Positions 5,743 to 7,482 of a stretch of DNA of 7,482 nt are shown here, piece after piece. Positions within the stretch are counted from its first letter, which is position 1, and the number at the start of each line of letters is the position of its first letter. Under the pieces are notes generated by a model that did no database searches, was not told where the DNA came from, and worked only from the letters and a program-made list of their open reading frames with translations. The position numbers and the translations under genes were made by a program. The stretch comes from Alphaproteobacteria bacterium. Its GTDB lineage: Bacteria > Pseudomonadota > Alphaproteobacteria > Rhodospirillales > Rhodospirillaceae. The stretch is from NCBI GenBank assembly GCA_015228695.1, contig JADGDA010000117.1, positions 1 to 7,482 on the forward strand. The letters run 5' to 3'.

Positions 5743-7482
5743 TCACATCTCCGCGGCAATGTCGGCAAGGGCCGGACGCACGAGGCCCGCGCGGGCGGTG
5801 GCCTGTTCGACATTCCCCAGATCGAGCAGACTCTGGATCTCGGCGCAAATCTCGCCAAGGCGCATGGCCCCCGCCATCCGCGCCGACCCCTTGATGGAAT
5901 GGGCCGCGTCCCTCGCCCCGTTCACGTCGTTGGCCGCGAGCGCCCGATCCATCTCGTCGATGAGAGAGGGGGTCAACCGCAGGAAGTCGTTCAGAATCTC
6001 CATCACCGCCGTATCGTCGTCGCCGGTGACCGCGCGGAGACAGGAGAGATCGAGAACGGGCTCGGCCGAAGACTCAAGGGCCGTCCCCGCAAACGGAGAG
6101 GCGGTGATTCCCGGGGGTGAAATCCGCTGCCGCTGTTCCAGAGCCGCCGGCAGGAAGGTTCGGACGACGGCCTCGATATCGGCGATCCCGATGGGCTTTT
6201 TGATGCACGCATCCATACCCGTGCTCCTGCACATTTCCTCCGTGCCGGACAGAACATCGGCGGTGATCGCGATCACCGGAAGATGACGCCCGGTCTCCCG
6301 CTCCATCTCGCGAATTTTCGCGGCCAGGGTATAGCCGTCCATTTCCGGCATGTGGCAGTCGGTCAGAAGAAGGCCGTACTCCTGTTCCTTGAGCGCGGCC
6401 AGGGCCTCGGTCCCGTTCTCGACGATGTCGGCCACAAGACCGATCCGTTCGAACATCATGCGGATCACGGTCTGGTTGATGCGGTTATCCTCGGCGATCA
6501 GGATGATCGTCCCGTTCTTCCGGGCGGCTTCCGGGTCGGGCGGCAGGTACTTGACGTTGAGAATCCGGTTGTCTCCGGGGCGGGAGACCGCCGATCGCAC
6601 CGGATCGATGGGCGCGATTCCAGCCGCCCCCGCCGCGACGTCCCACAGGTTCTGCCGGGAAACGGGTTTCGGCAGCAGGGCGAAGGAACCGGGAAAACGC
6701 TCCCCGGCCTGGGCCACGCTGGAACGCGCGAGCATCACCACGGATCTCGTGACCTTGCTCAGTCCGGAATCGGCGATAAGGGCCACCAGTTTCTCCGCCG
6801 CGCGAAAGGGAAGATCGTCGTCGATCAGGACGAAATCGACGGTCCGGCCACGGGTAACGCTCTCGCGCATCAGATCGAGCGCCCGCGCGGCGGTCTCGAC
6901 CGCCTCGACGCGCGCGCCGGCAAAGGTCAGATACCGGTCGACGACTCTGGACAGGGCGGTGTTTTCCGTGACCACAAGCGCGTTCTTCCCGGTCAACTGA
7001 TCCCTGCGCGTGGCTCTCAATTCGGGCTGGATGCCGAGCGGGACCCGGACCCAAAAGGTCGCCCCCCGACCGAGGGCGCTTTCCACGCCGATCTCGCCAT
7101 CCATCATTTGCACCAGGGCACGGCTGATCGACAGCCCCAGACCGGAGCCCCCAAACCGCCGCGTGGTCGAGCCATCTGCCTGAATGAAGGGCTGGAACAG
7201 CCGCTTCTGGGCCTCGTCATCGATTCCGATGCCCGTATCCGTAACCCGGAACATCAGCGTGACCGTGTTTTCCGTCATCTTTTCGGCCGTGACGTCGATG
7301 CCGATGCTGCCGTAGTCGGTGAACTTGATGGCATTCCCGACAAGATTGGTCAGAATTTGGCGGATGCGGACGGTATCGCCGACCAGATGGTCGGGAATTT
7401 CCGGGTCGACATAGCTCAGAAGCTGGGTTCCCTTGTCATGGGCACGCGTTCCGAGAAGATCGGCGACCTGATCGACCAGCCA
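5743..7482 (-). CDS. Hybrid sensor histidine kinase, HATPase-REC-REC-Hpt, C-terminal part (5' end outside window)
   Basis: The frame runs open from the right edge to the TGA at 5743-5745, giving 579 visible residues numbered from the edge. The opening WLVDQVADLLGTRAHDKG is the usual link between the HisKA helices and the ATPase. The HATPase domain has an N-box RQILTNLVGNAIKFT (about 39-53), G1 DTGIGID (D82), F-box LFQPF and G2 GGSGLGLS (from 111). Receiver 1 (about 166-290) keeps a phosphoacceptor-type D221 in VLIDDD and K272 in LPKP, but has T172/E173 where the acidic pair is expected. Receiver 2 (about 325-445) is canonical: E331/D332, D375 in LLTDCHMPEMDG, T407 and K429. The Hpt domain carries H528 in AAHSIKGSA. 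The expected phosphorelay is HisKA to receiver 2 to Hpt to a separate response regulator not in this window. The sensor and HisKA histidine are not visible, so the signal is unknown. Neighbouring genes do not suggest a partner. Confidence 0.92.
   Translation of the reverse strand, partial: WLVDQVADLLGTRAHDKGTQLLSYVDPEIPDHLVGDTVRIRQILTNLVGNAIKFTDYGSIGIDVTAEKMTENTVTLMFRVTDTGIGIDDEAQKRLFQPFIQADGSTTRRFGGSGLGLSISRALVQMMDGEIGVESALGRGATFWVRVPLGIQPELRATRRDQLTGKNALVVTENTALSRVVDRYLTFAGARVEAVETAARALDLMRESVTRGRTVDFVLIDDDLPFRAAEKLVALIADSGLSKVTRSVVMLARSSVAQAGERFPGSFALLPKPVSRQNLWDVAAGAAGIAPIDPVRSAVSRPGDNRILNVKYLPPDPEAARKNGTIILIAEDNRINQTVIRMMFERIGLVADIVENGTEALAALKEQEYGLLLTDCHMPEMDGYTLAAKIREMERETGRHLPVIAITADVLSGTEEMCRSTGMDACIKKPIGIADIEAVVRTFLPAALEQRQRISPPGITASPFAGTALESSAEPVLDLSCLRAVTGDDDTAVMEILNDFLRLTPSLIDEMDRALAANDVNGARDAAHSIKGSARMAGAMRLGEICAEIQSLLDLGNVEQATARAGLVRPALADIAAEM

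Overview
The window is a high-GC, densely coded stretch whose protein families and gene order fit an alphaproteobacterium, most likely of the Rhodospirillales type. This placement is inferred from the pairing of a mitofilin-like protein with HemY, and from codon use; no rRNA or other decisive marker is present. There are six protein genes. The first and last are cut by the window edges. No tRNA, rRNA, CRISPR array, insertion sequence or phage gene was seen.

Region 1 (1-3766, + strand) is a tight run of three genes: the C-terminal part of a mitofilin/HemX-like (COG4223-type) envelope protein, then hemY after a 4-base gap, then a two-domain kinase-like protein whose start overlaps the hemY stop by 14 bases. 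In related bacteria the mitofilin-like gene and hemY lie downstream of hemC/hemD, so the window probably begins just after the uroporphyrinogen-III genes. HemY here ends in a four-cysteine rubredoxin-like zinc ribbon. The third gene joins an aminoglycoside-phosphotransferase-like fold (HGDLH...N and a following Asp) to a P-loop kinase domain (Walker A). A hairpin over its stop codon followed by a T-rich tract may end this transcript.

Region 2 (3767-5670, + strand) begins with a short AT-richer spacer holding a -10-like box. It continues with a tandem-domain universal stress protein and a Sua5-type threonylcarbamoyl-AMP synthase, which makes the precursor of the tRNA t6A37 modification. The first 48 bases of the latter gene are four imperfect 12-base tandem repeats, three of which begin with GTG, so its start is ambiguous.

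Region 3 (5743-7482, - strand) is the C-terminal 579 residues of a hybrid sensor histidine kinase converging on sua5 across a 72-base gap. Its visible architecture is HATPase - degenerate receiver - canonical receiver - Hpt. The sensor part and the phosphoaccepting histidine box are beyond the right edge.

The window looks like ordinary core-genome housekeeping and signalling. I found no convincing new multi-gene system. The points most worth follow-up are the LapB-like layout of HemY, the kinase-fusion protein of unknown substrate co-directed with the heme-linked genes, the repeat-built start of sua5, and the degenerate receiver.
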